Assembly: GCF_005885815.1 (NCBI RefSeq)
Contig: NZ_CP040602.1
Coordinates: forward strand, 387,630-451,629
Source of the DNA: Thiomicrorhabdus sediminis
GTDB taxonomy: Bacteria; Pseudomonadota; Gammaproteobacteria; Thiomicrospirales; Thiomicrospiraceae
Direction of reading: 5' to 3'
Length of the DNA stretch: 64,000 nt
Shown here: positions 20,852 to 29,208 of the stretch, piece by piece
Layout of the letters: each line of letters opens with the position of its first letter
Position numbering within the stretch: position 1 is the first letter of the stretch
Made by a program: the position numbers and the translations under genes
Notes under the pieces: generated by a model
Database searches by the model: none
What the model was told of the DNA's origin: nothing
What the model saw: the letters and a program-made list of their open reading frames with translations, nothing else

Positions 20852-22267
20852 TTGTTTAAGTCCAGTTTCAAGTTGCGAGTATTTTTTGCTTTCACGCTCG
20901 TGATGCTGTTGGCAATCCTCTATGTGATTTCTTTACGTTATCAGACCGCAATCCAAGGTTTTGATCAACAACAGCAAATATTAATCGACAAGCAAGGCAG
21001 CTGGTTACCAATGAGTTGTCTGCTGAAATTGTCCGTATCCGTCAACAGATGCACGCCTTGTCAAAAAACGTCAATCTATTGGATAGTTTGAACAGGTTCA
21101 ATATTGCCCGAAGCTTACGGAGAGGTATTTCAATGATTTGAAGCTGTTTTTTCCAGATGTTCAGGATTTCTTTTTAGTCAACCGTGACGGCGAACAATTC
21201 GGTAGTCCTTATTACATCGAACTGGGTTCAGCGTGCGTTGCGGATATCGGTCATGCTTTTGATGAGGCTGTGTCCGGAGGGCATTTTAGCTATAAACCGG
21301 TGTTGCACCCGCAGTTCGAACGCGTTCATTTTGACATGATGTTTCCAACCGACATTTTTGGCGATAATCTACTGTTTTTTGCCAGTTTCAACGCGGAAAT
21401 CCTACGCCAAGTCTTGGTAAACCATAAGTTGTCGTCGCATACTTCATATCTGATTCGCCAGGACTCAAAATATCTGATCGAGCTTTATGAAAAGGCGGTG
21501 CGTGCCACAAACGATTTTAAAATCGGTTATTTCCTGAGTAACGAGTCTATTGCCAATATCGCCTATGATGCAATGGTACCAGGTACTGGTTGGCGTTTGG
21601 TTGTGGTGAAGGATTCCCAAGTCTATGATGCAGCAAGACGAGATTTTCAGCAGGTAGCGACTTTCCAAGCCGTGGTGGTAACGTTTTTATGGGTCATGGT
21701 CATGGCGCTGATTCTCCGCTACGTCACCATTCAGCAGCGTTTGCTGGGACGCTTGCATGCAGAGAGTCTGCGAGATGAGTTAACCGGATTGGGTAATCGG
21801 CGTGTACTGAAAACGGAATTGCCGAAAAGCATCGAACGCTATTAGCGCCGTGGGGCGTTTTCAGCCATGTTGTATATGGATCTGAATCATTCAAACCGGT
21901 AAATGATAACTATGGGCATGAAATCGGTGATGTGGTGCTTAAACAATTCAGCAACCGATTGATTGAGTTGTCTCGAGTTGAAGATATTCTGATCCGTTTG
22001 GGTGGGGATGAGTTTATTGTGATTTTGAATGAGCTTGGACACGACCAAGTCACTGCGGTAAAAAGTTTGCAAGCCGCTACGGCCCGTTATCAGGATAGAT
22101 TGAATCAAAAATATCAGATAGAACAGTTGCAGTTGGATGTGCCGCCGAGTATAGGGAGTGTGATAATCGATGGCAGTGAACTGGATCCCGATACCCTTAT
22201 CAAGCAAGCGGACCATATGATGTATGAAATCAAACAGCGCAATAAAGCTGCGCTAAGAGCGCGTTAA
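20852..22267 (+). pseudogene. Decayed membrane-bound diguanylate cyclase (GGDEF)
   Basis: Remnant of a c-di-GMP synthase broken in at least four places. An N-terminal membrane helix (FFAFTLVMLLAILYVISL) starts at TTG 20852. Near 21000 the reading shifts to LVTNELSAEIVRIRQQMHAL, and near 21120 it shifts again to RYFNDLKLFFPDVQDFF. That frame runs through an extracellular sensor region and a second membrane helix into the GGDEF start DELTGLGNRRVL. An in-frame TAG at 21842 and a missing base near 21893 (DLNHSNR for DLNHFKPVNDNYG) interrupt the catalytic domain. The rest is intact and includes LGGDEFIVIL and the C-terminal ADHMMYEIKQRNK. The number of lesions argues for real decay rather than sequencing error. 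Confidence 0.88.
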
Positions 22268-22290
22268 ATAAATCCCTTTAGGTTCCAAGA

Positions 22291-23037
22291 ATGAGGCTGT
22301 TGATGAGTTATAATGAGCCTATGTCTTATCCCGTTTTATATTCTTATCGACGCTGTCCCTATGCCATGAGAGCACGTTTGGCGATTTATTTTTCCGCCTT
22401 GCGAATCGAGCAGCGTGAAATCGTCTTTTGGGACAAGCCCGAGCCGATGTTGATCGCATCGCCAAAGGCTACCGTGCCGGTATTGGTGCTGCCGAATAAT
22501 GATGTTATTGATGAGTCCCGAGACATTATGCTGTGGGCATTGCAAAGCGCCGGACGCAATGAATTTACCTTTGCCGATAACCCTATTCTCGCTAAAGAGG
22601 TCTCGGACTGGATTGATGTTTGCGATAATCAATTCAAACCGTGGCTGGATAAATACAAATATGCCGATCGTCATCCTGAGTTCAGTGCCGAATATTATCG
22701 TCAGCAAGGCTGTTTTTTGCTCGACAGAATCGAACAGAAGTTAGCTGCTTATCAATTGCCGCCAGAAGAGGTTGCCGGTTTAGTGAATAATCAAATGTCG
22801 ATGGCCGATATGGCAACGGTGACCTTTATTCGCCAGTTCGCCAATGTCGACAAGGCGTGGTTTACTCAAACGGACTATCCATTTCTAAAAATGTGGCTGA
22901 ACGGTTGGCTGAATTCTGAGGCATTTCAAGCGGTGATGAAAAACCGTCCGGTATGGCAGCAGGGGCATAACCCGCTTTGGGTCGATGAACCGGGGTTGCA
23001 GACCAAAAATCAATTCAGCGATAAAGCGCTGGCTTAA
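22291..23037 (+). CDS. Glutathione S-transferase-like protein
   Basis: Thioredoxin-fold N-terminal domain with YSYRRCPYAMRARLA (single cysteine in CPYA, glutaredoxin-like) and cis-Pro KATVPVLVL. An all-alpha C-terminal domain ends near MLWVDEP. It has 248 residues from ATG 22291; ATG 22321 (MSYPVLYSYRRCPYAM, 238 residues) is an equally likely start and fits family N-termini better. Probably a glutathione-dependent redox enzyme; substrate unknown. It stands alone, after the GGDEF remnant and convergent with msrQ. Confidence 0.82.
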   Translation: MRLLMSYNEPMSYPVLYSYRRCPYAMRARLAIYFSALRIEQREIVFWDKPEPMLIASPKATVPVLVLPNNDVIDESRDIMLWALQSAGRNEFTFADNPILAKEVSDWIDVCDNQFKPWLDKYKYADRHPEFSAEYYRQQGCFLLDRIEQKLAAYQLPPEEVAGLVNNQMSMADMATVTFIRQFANVDKAWFTQTDYPFLKMWLNGWLNSEAFQAVMKNRPVWQQGHNPLWVDEPGLQTKNQFSDKALA

Positions 23038-23075
23038 GTACGCATCGTGTTGAATAATCAAGGCTCCGTTTCGGT

Positions 23076-23678
23076 CTAGCGTTGGCTTAAATTTTTCAGT
23101 AGGCTTTTATTGCGTAACAGCATCAGTACACTGAAAATCAGTAGCATTAATAAGGGTTGAAATAGATCCGCTTTGACCAGCATGACATAATGAATGATGG
23201 CCAGTAGGGTGATCGGGTAAACCAGCTTATGCAAAGACTGCCAGCGTTGTCTCAAGCGACGCTGCCATGCTGCAGTCGAAGTCATGGCTAGCGGTATCAG
23301 TAGTATCAAGGCCAGCATGCCCATTAAGATAAACGGTCTTTCCAAAACGTCTTCCACTAGTAGCGGCAGTGACAGTTCCAAGTCAAAAAACCAATAGGCG
23401 AGTAGGTGAAGAACGGCGTAGCAGAATGCCGATAAACCGAGGACTCTGCGTGTTAAATGCATGGCAAGGAAGTTCGACCATCTTGGTCGCAGCAGGTTGT
23501 TGATGGGCGTGATGCTGAGGGTGGCGAGCAAAAAATACAGTGCCCAATCGCCAGTGGTGTGCTGTAGTGTTTCAACCGGGTTGGCGCCGAGATCAAAGTG
23601 ATAGAAGCGCCAGCCCAAATCCAAAGCAGGAATGCTGCAGAGCAGGCTTAGTAATACAATTCGCCATAGGCTATTCAT
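23076..23678 (-). CDS. msrQ: MsrQ, heme-binding membrane subunit of methionine-sulfoxide reductase
   Basis: Passes electrons from the quinone pool to MsrP for repair of oxidised periplasmic methionines. It has 200 residues and about six hydrophobic helices of the ferric-reductase-like family. Candidate heme histidines include His73 in FLAMHLTRRVLG, His91 in YAVLHLLAYW and His144 in RQRWQSLHKLVYP. It lies 48 bp downstream of msrP in the same direction, the standard arrangement. Confidence 0.92.
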   Translation of the reverse strand: MNSLWRIVLLSLLCSIPALDLGWRFYHFDLGANPVETLQHTTGDWALYFLLATLSITPINNLLRPRWSNFLAMHLTRRVLGLSAFCYAVLHLLAYWFFDLELSLPLLVEDVLERPFILMGMLALILLIPLAMTSTAAWQRRLRQRWQSLHKLVYPITLLAIIHYVMLVKADLFQPLLMLLIFSVLMLLRNKSLLKNLSQR

Positions 23679-23726
23679 GTCAGCGCCGTATCCTTTGTTG
23701 TCTATAGGCTGTTGTGTTTATCATAA

Positions 23727-24650
23727 CTAGAAATATTTCTTTAAGTCCATGCCTGTGTATAGCTGTGCGACCTGATCGGCATAACCGTTGAAGATCAATG
23801 TCGGTTTTCTAAAAAACGAGCCGAGTGGGCGCTCTTTTGCCTGTGACCAGCGCGGATGCGCGACATTCGGGTTTACGTTTGAATAAAAACCATACTCGGA
23901 TGGGGTCGCTGCCATCCAGCTGCTCGTTGGTTGCTTTTCAACTAAGCGTATTTGCACAATCGATTTGCTGCTTTTAAAACCATATTTCCAAGGAACGACT
24001 AAGCGAATTGGTGCGCCATTTTGATTAGGCAGTTCTTTGCCATAGATGCCGGTAGCCATCAATGTTAAGGGGTGCATGGCCTCGTCCATGCGTAGCCCTT
24101 CACGGTAAGGCCAGTCCAAAACGCGGTATTCTTGTCCGGGTAGATTTTTCGGGTCATATATACTGACAAACTCAACATATTTGGCTTTGGAGGTTGGTTC
24201 AACCTGTTTAAGTAGTTTGGCGAGAGGAAAACCAATCCAAGGTACGACCATTGACCAGCCTTCAACGCAGCGAAAACGATAGATGCGTTCCTCCTGTGTA
24301 AATTGATACAGGTCATCCATATTAAATGTCTGCGGTTTGAGGCATTCGCCAGTAACTTCAACAGTCCAGCCATCGGTCTTTAATCTATCGGCGTAACGAT
24401 ATGGGTCAGACTTGTCTGTGCCCAGTTCATAGAAGTTATTATATTTGAGTGCGTGTTCCGGGTCGGTCAGTGCAAGATTGGCGGAGTACTGATTATTGCG
24501 AGTGAATTGTAATGCCCAAACAGGAGATGAGCTGGCGAATAATCCAACAGTCAGAGCGGACTTTATCAGTTGGCGACGATTGATGTATAGCGACTCGTCC
24601 GTCACCTGGTTTTCACTAAGTTTAGTGTTTGTTAAGTGCTTAAATGGCAT
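23727..24650 (-). CDS. msrP: MsrP, molybdopterin methionine-sulfoxide reductase
   Basis: Periplasmic molybdoenzyme that reduces protein methionine sulfoxide. It has 307 residues. The twin-arginine export signal is NRRQLIKSALTVGLFASSSPVWA (Arg25-Arg26). The catalytic-domain signature RFRCVEGWSMVVPWIGFPL has the cysteine that binds molybdenum. It is divergent from cbbL across a 305-bp regulatory gap and upstream of msrQ. Confidence 0.94.
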   Translation of the reverse strand: MPFKHLTNTKLSENQVTDESLYINRRQLIKSALTVGLFASSSPVWALQFTRNNQYSANLALTDPEHALKYNNFYELGTDKSDPYRYADRLKTDGWTVEVTGECLKPQTFNMDDLYQFTQEERIYRFRCVEGWSMVVPWIGFPLAKLLKQVEPTSKAKYVEFVSIYDPKNLPGQEYRVLDWPYREGLRMDEAMHPLTLMATGIYGKELPNQNGAPIRLVVPWKYGFKSSKSIVQIRLVEKQPTSSWMAATPSEYGFYSNVNPNVAHPRWSQAKERPLGSFFRKPTLIFNGYADQVAQLYTGMDLKKYF

Positions 24651-24770
24651 CGATAGAATCTCAGTTATTAGTTAATTTAATAGACCTTGATTAACAAAAA
24701 AAATTACAAAAACAATATTTTATTTGTCTTTTTTGTTTTGAATTGGGTAAACTCTGAAAACCATTTTTTT

Positions 24771-24902
24771 AAATGAGTACAGACATATAAGAAACAGTCC
24801 TGATACTAATATACGCATCACTACTCATTTCCTTCTTGTATAGATTCTAATCTATAAGGTTAATCATTTCTTTCAATTAGTCAAATGAGTCGCATCTCAT
24901 TA
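24771..24902 (+). repeat. AAATGAGT octamer cluster upstream of cbbL
   Basis: AAATGAGT at 24771-24778, its reverse complement ACTCATTT at 24823-24830, and AAATGAGT again at 24883-24890. The last copy forms a partial inverted repeat with CTCATTA at 24896-24902. Spacing between starts is 52 and 60 bp, about five and six helical turns. Looks like a multi-site operator; binding protein unknown. Confidence 0.5.
24839..24856. promoter_or_regulatory. 18-bp palindrome upstream of cbbL
   Basis: TATAGATT-CT-AATCTATA, perfect 8-bp arms, 100 bp before the cbbL start. The size and position suit a LysR-type (CbbR-like) operator, but it does not match a T-N11-A core exactly, so the regulator is a guess. Confidence 0.45.
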
Positions 24903-24955
24903 TTATTAGGCTTTATTTTTCGTTCAACCCACTCCATAAAATGAGGAGAACATTT

Positions 24956-26371
24956 ATGGCTAGTAAAACTTTTGACGCTGGTGTACAAGACTACCAGTTG
25001 ACTTATTGGACTCCAGATTATGTTCCATTAGACACAGACCTATTGGCGTGTTTCAAAGTTATCCCACAAGAAGGTGTACCACGTGAAGAAGCGGCTGCTG
25101 CGGTAGCTGCTGAGTCTTCAACAGGTACATGGACAACAGTATGGACAGACCTATTGACAGACATGGAATTCTACAAAGGTCGTTGTTACCGAATTGAAGA
25201 CGTTCCTGGTGACAAGTCAGCATTCTACGCGTTTATCGCTTACCCACTAGACCTATTCGAAGAAGGTTCAGTAGTAAACGTACTAACATCACTTGTTGGT
25301 AACGTATTCGGCTTTAAAGCGGTACGTTCTCTTCGTCTAGAAGATATCCGTTTCCCAATGGCGTTCATCAAGACATGTATGGGACCTCCATCAGGTATCC
25401 AGGTTGAGCGTGACAAGCTAAACAAGTACGGTCGTCCAATGCTAGGTTGTACAATCAAGCCTAAGCTAGGTCTATCTGCTAAGAACTACGGTCGTGCGGT
25501 ATATGAGTGTCTACGTGGTGGTCTAGATTTAACTAAAGATGATGAAAACATCAACTCACAGCCGTTCCAGCGCTGGCGTGATCGTTTTGAGTTTGTAGCG
25601 GAAGCGGTAGATAAAGCGACAGCTGAAACAGGTGAGCGTAAAGGTCACTACCTAAACGTTACTTCTGGTACTGTTGAAGAAATGATGAAGCGTGCTGAGT
25701 TCGCCAAAGAACTAGGTCAGCCGATCATCATGCACGACTTCCTAACAGCTGGTTTTACAGCGAACACAACACTAGCAAACTGGTGTCGTGAAAACGGAAT
25801 GCTTCTACACATTCACCGTGCGATGCACGCGGTAATTGACCGTAACCCACACCACGGTATCCACTTCCGCGTACTAGCGAAGTGTCTACGTTTGTCAGGT
25901 GGTGACCACCTACATACAGGTACCGTTGTAGGTAAGCTGGAAGGTGACCGTGCGTCAACGCTAGGTTTCGTAGATCAGTTACGTGAAGCATTCGTACCAG
26001 AAGACCGTTCACGCGGTGTATTCTTCGACCAAGACTGGGGTTCAATGGCGGGTGTATTCGCCGTTGCTTCAGGTGGTATCCACGTATGGCACATGCCAGC
26101 ACTTGTAAACATCTTCGGTGATGACTCAGTTCTTCAGTTCGGTGGTGGTACACAGGGTCACCCAGGTGGTAACGCTGCGGGTGCTGCGGCTAACCGTGTT
26201 GCGCTAGAAGCGTGTGTTAAAGCACGTAACGAAGGACGTGACCTAGAGCGCGAAGGTGGGGATATCCTACGTGATGCAGCTCGTCACTCTAACGAACTAG
26301 CCGTAGCTCTAGAGACTTGGAAAGAGATCAAGTTCGAGTTCGACACAGTTGATAAATTGGACGTTCAGTAA
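24956..26371 (+). CDS. cbbL: Rubisco large subunit, form IA
   Basis: Carboxylates ribulose-1,5-bisphosphate in the Calvin cycle, here as carboxysome cargo. It has 471 residues from ATG 24956 with GAGGAGA before it; an in-frame ATG at 24941 overlaps the ribosome site and is unlikely. Catalytic Lys168 lies in GCTIKPKLG. The carbamylated Lys194 with Asp196 and Glu197 lies in LDLTKDDEN, and the loop-6 region has [13 protein letters not shown]. Codon use is strikingly rich in CTA, GTA and ACA compared with neighbouring operons. It leads the carboxysome operon, 50 bp before cbbS. Confidence 0.99.
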   Translation: MASKTFDAGVQDYQLTYWTPDYVPLDTDLLACFKVIPQEGVPREEAAAAVAAESSTGTWTTVWTDLLTDMEFYKGRCYRIEDVPGDKSAFYAFIAYPLDLFEEGSVVNVLTSLVGNVFGFKAVRSLRLEDIRFPMAFIKTCMGPPSGIQVERDKLNKYGRPMLGCTIKPKLGLSAKNYGRAVYECLRGGLDLTKDDENINSQPFQRWRDRFEFVAEAVDKATAETGERKGHYLNVTSGTVEEMMKRAEFAKELGQPIIMHDFLTAGFTANTTLANWCRENGMLLHIHRAMHAVIDRNPHHGIHFRVLAKCLRLSGGDHLHTGTVVGKLEGDRASTLGFVDQLREAFVPEDRSRGVFFDQDWGSMAGVFAVASGGIHVWHMPALVNIFGDDSVLQFGGGTQGHPGGNAAGAAANRVALEACVKARNEGRDLEREGGDILRDAARHSNELAVALETWKEIKFEFDTVDKLDVQ

Positions 26372-26421
26372 TTAGCCACGGGTTAATTACCGAATTCGAA
26401 CCGAATTAAGGAGAATATAAA

Positions 26422-26766
26422 ATGTCAATGATTCAAACAGAAGACTACCGTACAAAGTATACGCTAGAAACTTTCTCATTCCTTCCAGACCTAACAGCGG
26501 ATGAGATCTATGCGCAGATCGTATATATCATCAACCAGGGTTGGACTCCGGCTCTTGAGCACGAAGCACCAGAAAGCGCTTCAGCTCACTACTGGGGTAT
26601 GTGGAAGCTACCATTCTTCGGTATGCGTGATCCAAACGAAGTATTGGCAGAGCTAGATGCTTGTCGTGCAGCGTACCCAAATCACCTAATCCGTTTGATT
26701 GGTTACGATAACTATACACAGTGTCAAGGGCACAACTTCGTGGTTTACCGTCCAAGAGGCATGTAA
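26422..26766 (+). CDS. cbbS: Rubisco small subunit, form IA
   Basis: Caps the L8 core to give the L8S8 enzyme and contributes to the CsoS2 binding surface. It has 114 residues, containing YKTKY-like start [16 protein letters not shown], the [15 protein letters not shown] core and [22 protein letters not shown]. The start is preceded by AAGGAGAATATAAA. It lies 33 bp before csoS2. The short hairpin loop is typical of bacterial small subunits. Confidence 0.99.
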   Translation: MSMIQTEDYRTKYTLETFSFLPDLTADEIYAQIVYIINQGWTPALEHEAPESASAHYWGMWKLPFFGMRDPNEVLAELDACRAAYPNHLIRLIGYDNYTQCQGHNFVVYRPRGM

Positions 26767-26799
26767 TCCATTTTTTCTGGAATTTAAGGAGGCTTTAGC

Positions 26800-28821
26800 A
26801 TGAGTGGAACAACTCCAACGCAAAGCGGGCGCGAAGCAGCACGAGCTCACCGTCAAGGAATGAAGCGTGGTAAAACAGCACGTACTTCATCGCCTGTGTC
26901 GGCGAAGCGTCGTCCTGAACCAGTTGCGCCAGTAGCGAGTGCCCCAGTGGCACAACCTACAGCTGCTAAGTCACCTGTAACTCGTCCAGCCGTTCGTGTT
27001 GCGACCGCGCCAGTAGAAAGCGCGTCAGCAGCCGGACGAAAAGCGGCGAAGCAGAAACGACAGCAGTTAAAATCCGGAAAAGTGTCACGAACACAAAGTT
27101 CGACCAACCCACATCCTAAGGCGAAAGCCCGTCAGGATCGTGAGCCACTAGTTGAAGTGTCAGAGCGTAAGCCAGTAGCCACAAGCACACCTACTCGTCC
27201 AACGGACAGTAAGGTTGCGGTGAAAGCGGAAGCGAAGTCATCAGAATCCAGTGGACGCAGCATGGCGCGTGCATGGCGTAAAGCCGGTGCGAAAGGAAAG
27301 GCTGGTCAAAGTGCTTATAAATCAAAAGGTACACAGTCTGGTGCTCTAGCCAAGATGGCGAATCCAGATGCGTCTACCCGTGAGATTGCGAGAAAGATTC
27401 GAGCCGAACGTTGCAGCCGTGGTAAAGCGGGATGTGCAACAGCCGAAACGGCGAGCTCAAAGAAATCTCGACAGTCGAAAGCGTCACGCACAGCACCTGA
27501 AAAGGTGGGTGAGTCGAATACGCTTAGCGGACAACGTGTTTCTGGAACGCAAGTCGGTCAAGGTCGTAAGGCCATGACGGGTGCAGAAACCGGCGCGTGC
27601 CAATTGGTCAGCGGGACCGAGTATTTAGGAACGGAAGAGTTCGCGAACAACTGCGACTCGACACCTAATGCGAAGCCTGCGAAAGTAACGCAAACTCAGA
27701 CGACTCGTGGTCAGACCATTAGTGGAAATGAGGTAGGTCGTTCGAAGAGTGTAACAGGTGATGAATCTGGTACATGTTCAGCCGTAACCGGTTCTGAATA
27801 TCTTCCTGCGGACCAAAGCGCGTTATTCTGTGGTGGACAAGCCCCGACTAAGGCGGCTTCGACTGGTTTCTCAGTAATGAGTCAGCCATCACAGGCCAAT
27901 ACAGGTTCAAAAGTAACCGGTGGCGATAGCTACAAGTCACAGTCAGTGACATTGCGTCCGAACAGCGCCCCTGAAAAGGTGGTGGCTTCGAAGACAGCGA
28001 TGGGCATGACGACAACGGGCACGCAAGTGGGTCGTTTAGAGAATGTGACCGGTAGTGAGAAAGGCGTTTGTAAGAACGTCAGCGGCACAGGTTACCAGAG
28101 CGCTGAAGAAGCACAGGAATATTGTGATAAGCCGGCGGCATCTACCGCAAATAAAGTAACGACTTCTGGTACTTCAAGAGGCCAGTCAATTACGGGTGAC
28201 CGTAGTGGTGGTTACGATAACAACATGACTGGTGCAGAAGCCGGTTCATGTAAAGCGGTTACCGGTACGTCTTATATGGGTACTGAACAGCTAGCAACTT
28301 GTTCTGCTGAACAGCAGCAAGAAGCTCAGCAACGTATGAGACAAGGTATTAACCATGCGGTATCAGGCGTTCAGCCAGGTCCAGTAGGGTTAACAGGTGC
28401 GCAGAAAGGCGCGTGTACATTAGTATCTGGTACGCATTATCAGGGAAACGACCAGACAGCAATGGTTTGTGATTCAGCGAATGCTGCGCAACCTGGTCAG
28501 TCTGACTTTCCGCAGATGATGAACAGTGCTATGCAAGCCGCTCCAATGGCAGCTCCTGTACAGGAAGCACCAGTAGAGCAGCAAGCTTCAAGAATTACCG
28601 GTGACGGTTGGGATCGCGGTAGCAAAGTGACTGGAACAGAAGGTCCTTGGGCTGCACAGCGTAACTCATCTTTGCGCGGTACTAAAGGTCAAGCTCCTAT
28701 GGGTGCTAGCCAGTATCGTCCAGCATCGATGGAAGAAGTTCCACAAAGCCCAATTACGGGTTCATCTGGTAACACAAATGTAGGCGCAAAAGTCACTCTA
28801 TCCGGTGGCGCAAGAGCATAA
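26800..28821 (+). CDS. csoS2: CsoS2, carboxysome scaffold protein (compact form)
   Basis: Disordered scaffold that joins Rubisco to the shell. It has 673 residues. Four basic N-terminal Rubisco-binding helices are visible: at about 10-25 (GREAARAHRQGMKRGK), 79-94, 152-167 and 193-209. Five M-repeats with the VTG / C / VSG-T-Y / C pattern lie at about 243-286, 303-346, 399-443, 459-502 and 514-558. A degenerate unit lies between the second and third (357-398). The C-terminal part (about 597-673) has ITGDGWDRG, VTGTEGPWA and an end TLSGGARA that anchors to shell. From memory typical CsoS2 is 750-900 residues with more M and C repeats, so this is a short version. The frame is intact; no programmed-frameshift site was recognised. 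AAGGAGG precedes the ATG. Confidence 0.95.
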   Translation: MSGTTPTQSGREAARAHRQGMKRGKTARTSSPVSAKRRPEPVAPVASAPVAQPTAAKSPVTRPAVRVATAPVESASAAGRKAAKQKRQQLKSGKVSRTQSSTNPHPKAKARQDREPLVEVSERKPVATSTPTRPTDSKVAVKAEAKSSESSGRSMARAWRKAGAKGKAGQSAYKSKGTQSGALAKMANPDASTREIARKIRAERCSRGKAGCATAETASSKKSRQSKASRTAPEKVGESNTLSGQRVSGTQVGQGRKAMTGAETGACQLVSGTEYLGTEEFANNCDSTPNAKPAKVTQTQTTRGQTISGNEVGRSKSVTGDESGTCSAVTGSEYLPADQSALFCGGQAPTKAASTGFSVMSQPSQANTGSKVTGGDSYKSQSVTLRPNSAPEKVVASKTAMGMTTTGTQVGRLENVTGSEKGVCKNVSGTGYQSAEEAQEYCDKPAASTANKVTTSGTSRGQSITGDRSGGYDNNMTGAEAGSCKAVTGTSYMGTEQLATCSAEQQQEAQQRMRQGINHAVSGVQPGPVGLTGAQKGACTLVSGTHYQGNDQTAMVCDSANAAQPGQSDFPQMMNSAMQAAPMAAPVQEAPVEQQASRITGDGWDRGSKVTGTEGPWAAQRNSSLRGTKGQAPMGASQYRPASMEEVPQSPITGSSGNTNVGAKVTLSGGARA

Positions 28822-28827
28822 AGATTA

Positions 28828-28860
28828 CACGCTCTGGTTAAACATAAACACTAGAGTGTG
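28828..28860 (+). promoter_or_regulatory. Stem-loop between csoS2 and the first csoS1
   Basis: CACGCTCT (28828-28835) pairs with AGAGTGTG (28853-28860), one G-U pair, around a 17-nt loop. No T-run follows, so it is more likely an RNA stability or processing element that boosts the csoS1 part of the message than a terminator. It lies in the 74-bp gap where csoSCA and csoS4 genes would normally be. Confidence 0.5.
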
Positions 28861-28895
28861 AACCAAATTGAGAAGAAATTCTAAGGAGAAAAGTT

Positions 28896-29183
28896 ATGAG
28901 TACTGAATACGGTATTGCTTTAGGAATGATTGAAACACGTGGTCTAGTACCAGCTATCGAAGCAGCTGATGCGATGACTAAAGCGGCAGAAGTACGTCTA
29001 GTAAGCCGTGAGTTCGTAGGTGGCGGTTACGTTACTGTAATGGTTCGTGGTGAAACTGGTGCGGTAAACGCTGCAGTTCGCGCTGGTGCTGATGCGTGTG
29101 AGCGCGTTGGTGACGGTCTTGTTGCTGCGCACATCATTGCACGTCCTCACAAAGAAGTTGAGCCAGTATTGGCTGCTAAGTAA
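28896..29183 (+). CDS. csoS1: Carboxysome shell hexamer CsoS1, copy 1
   Basis: Single-BMC-domain shell protein whose hexamers tile the facets and carry the small pore. It has 95 residues starting MSTEYGIALGMIETRGLVPAI; the pore-lining VGGGYVTVMVRG is at about 41-52. The length fits CsoS1A/C. The start is preceded by AAGGAGAAAAGTT. Residues 1-92 are identical to the next gene. It follows csoS2 directly; csoSCA, csoS4A and csoS4B are missing from their usual place between. Confidence 0.98.
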   Translation: MSTEYGIALGMIETRGLVPAIEAADAMTKAAEVRLVSREFVGGGYVTVMVRGETGAVNAAVRAGADACERVGDGLVAAHIIARPHKEVEPVLAAK

Positions 29184-29208
29184 TCGTTGTTGATTTAAGG
29201 AGAAAGTA

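Larger units (their letters stand above)
24651..24955. promoter_or_regulatory. Divergent regulatory region between msrP and cbbL
   Basis: AT-rich and gene-free. It contains three exact copies of the octamer AAATGAGT in both orientations, an AATGAG-N6-CTCATT inverted repeat, and an 18-bp palindrome (each listed separately). No cbbR gene is adjacent, and no unambiguous sigma-70 promoter could be assigned by eye. Confidence 0.6.
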
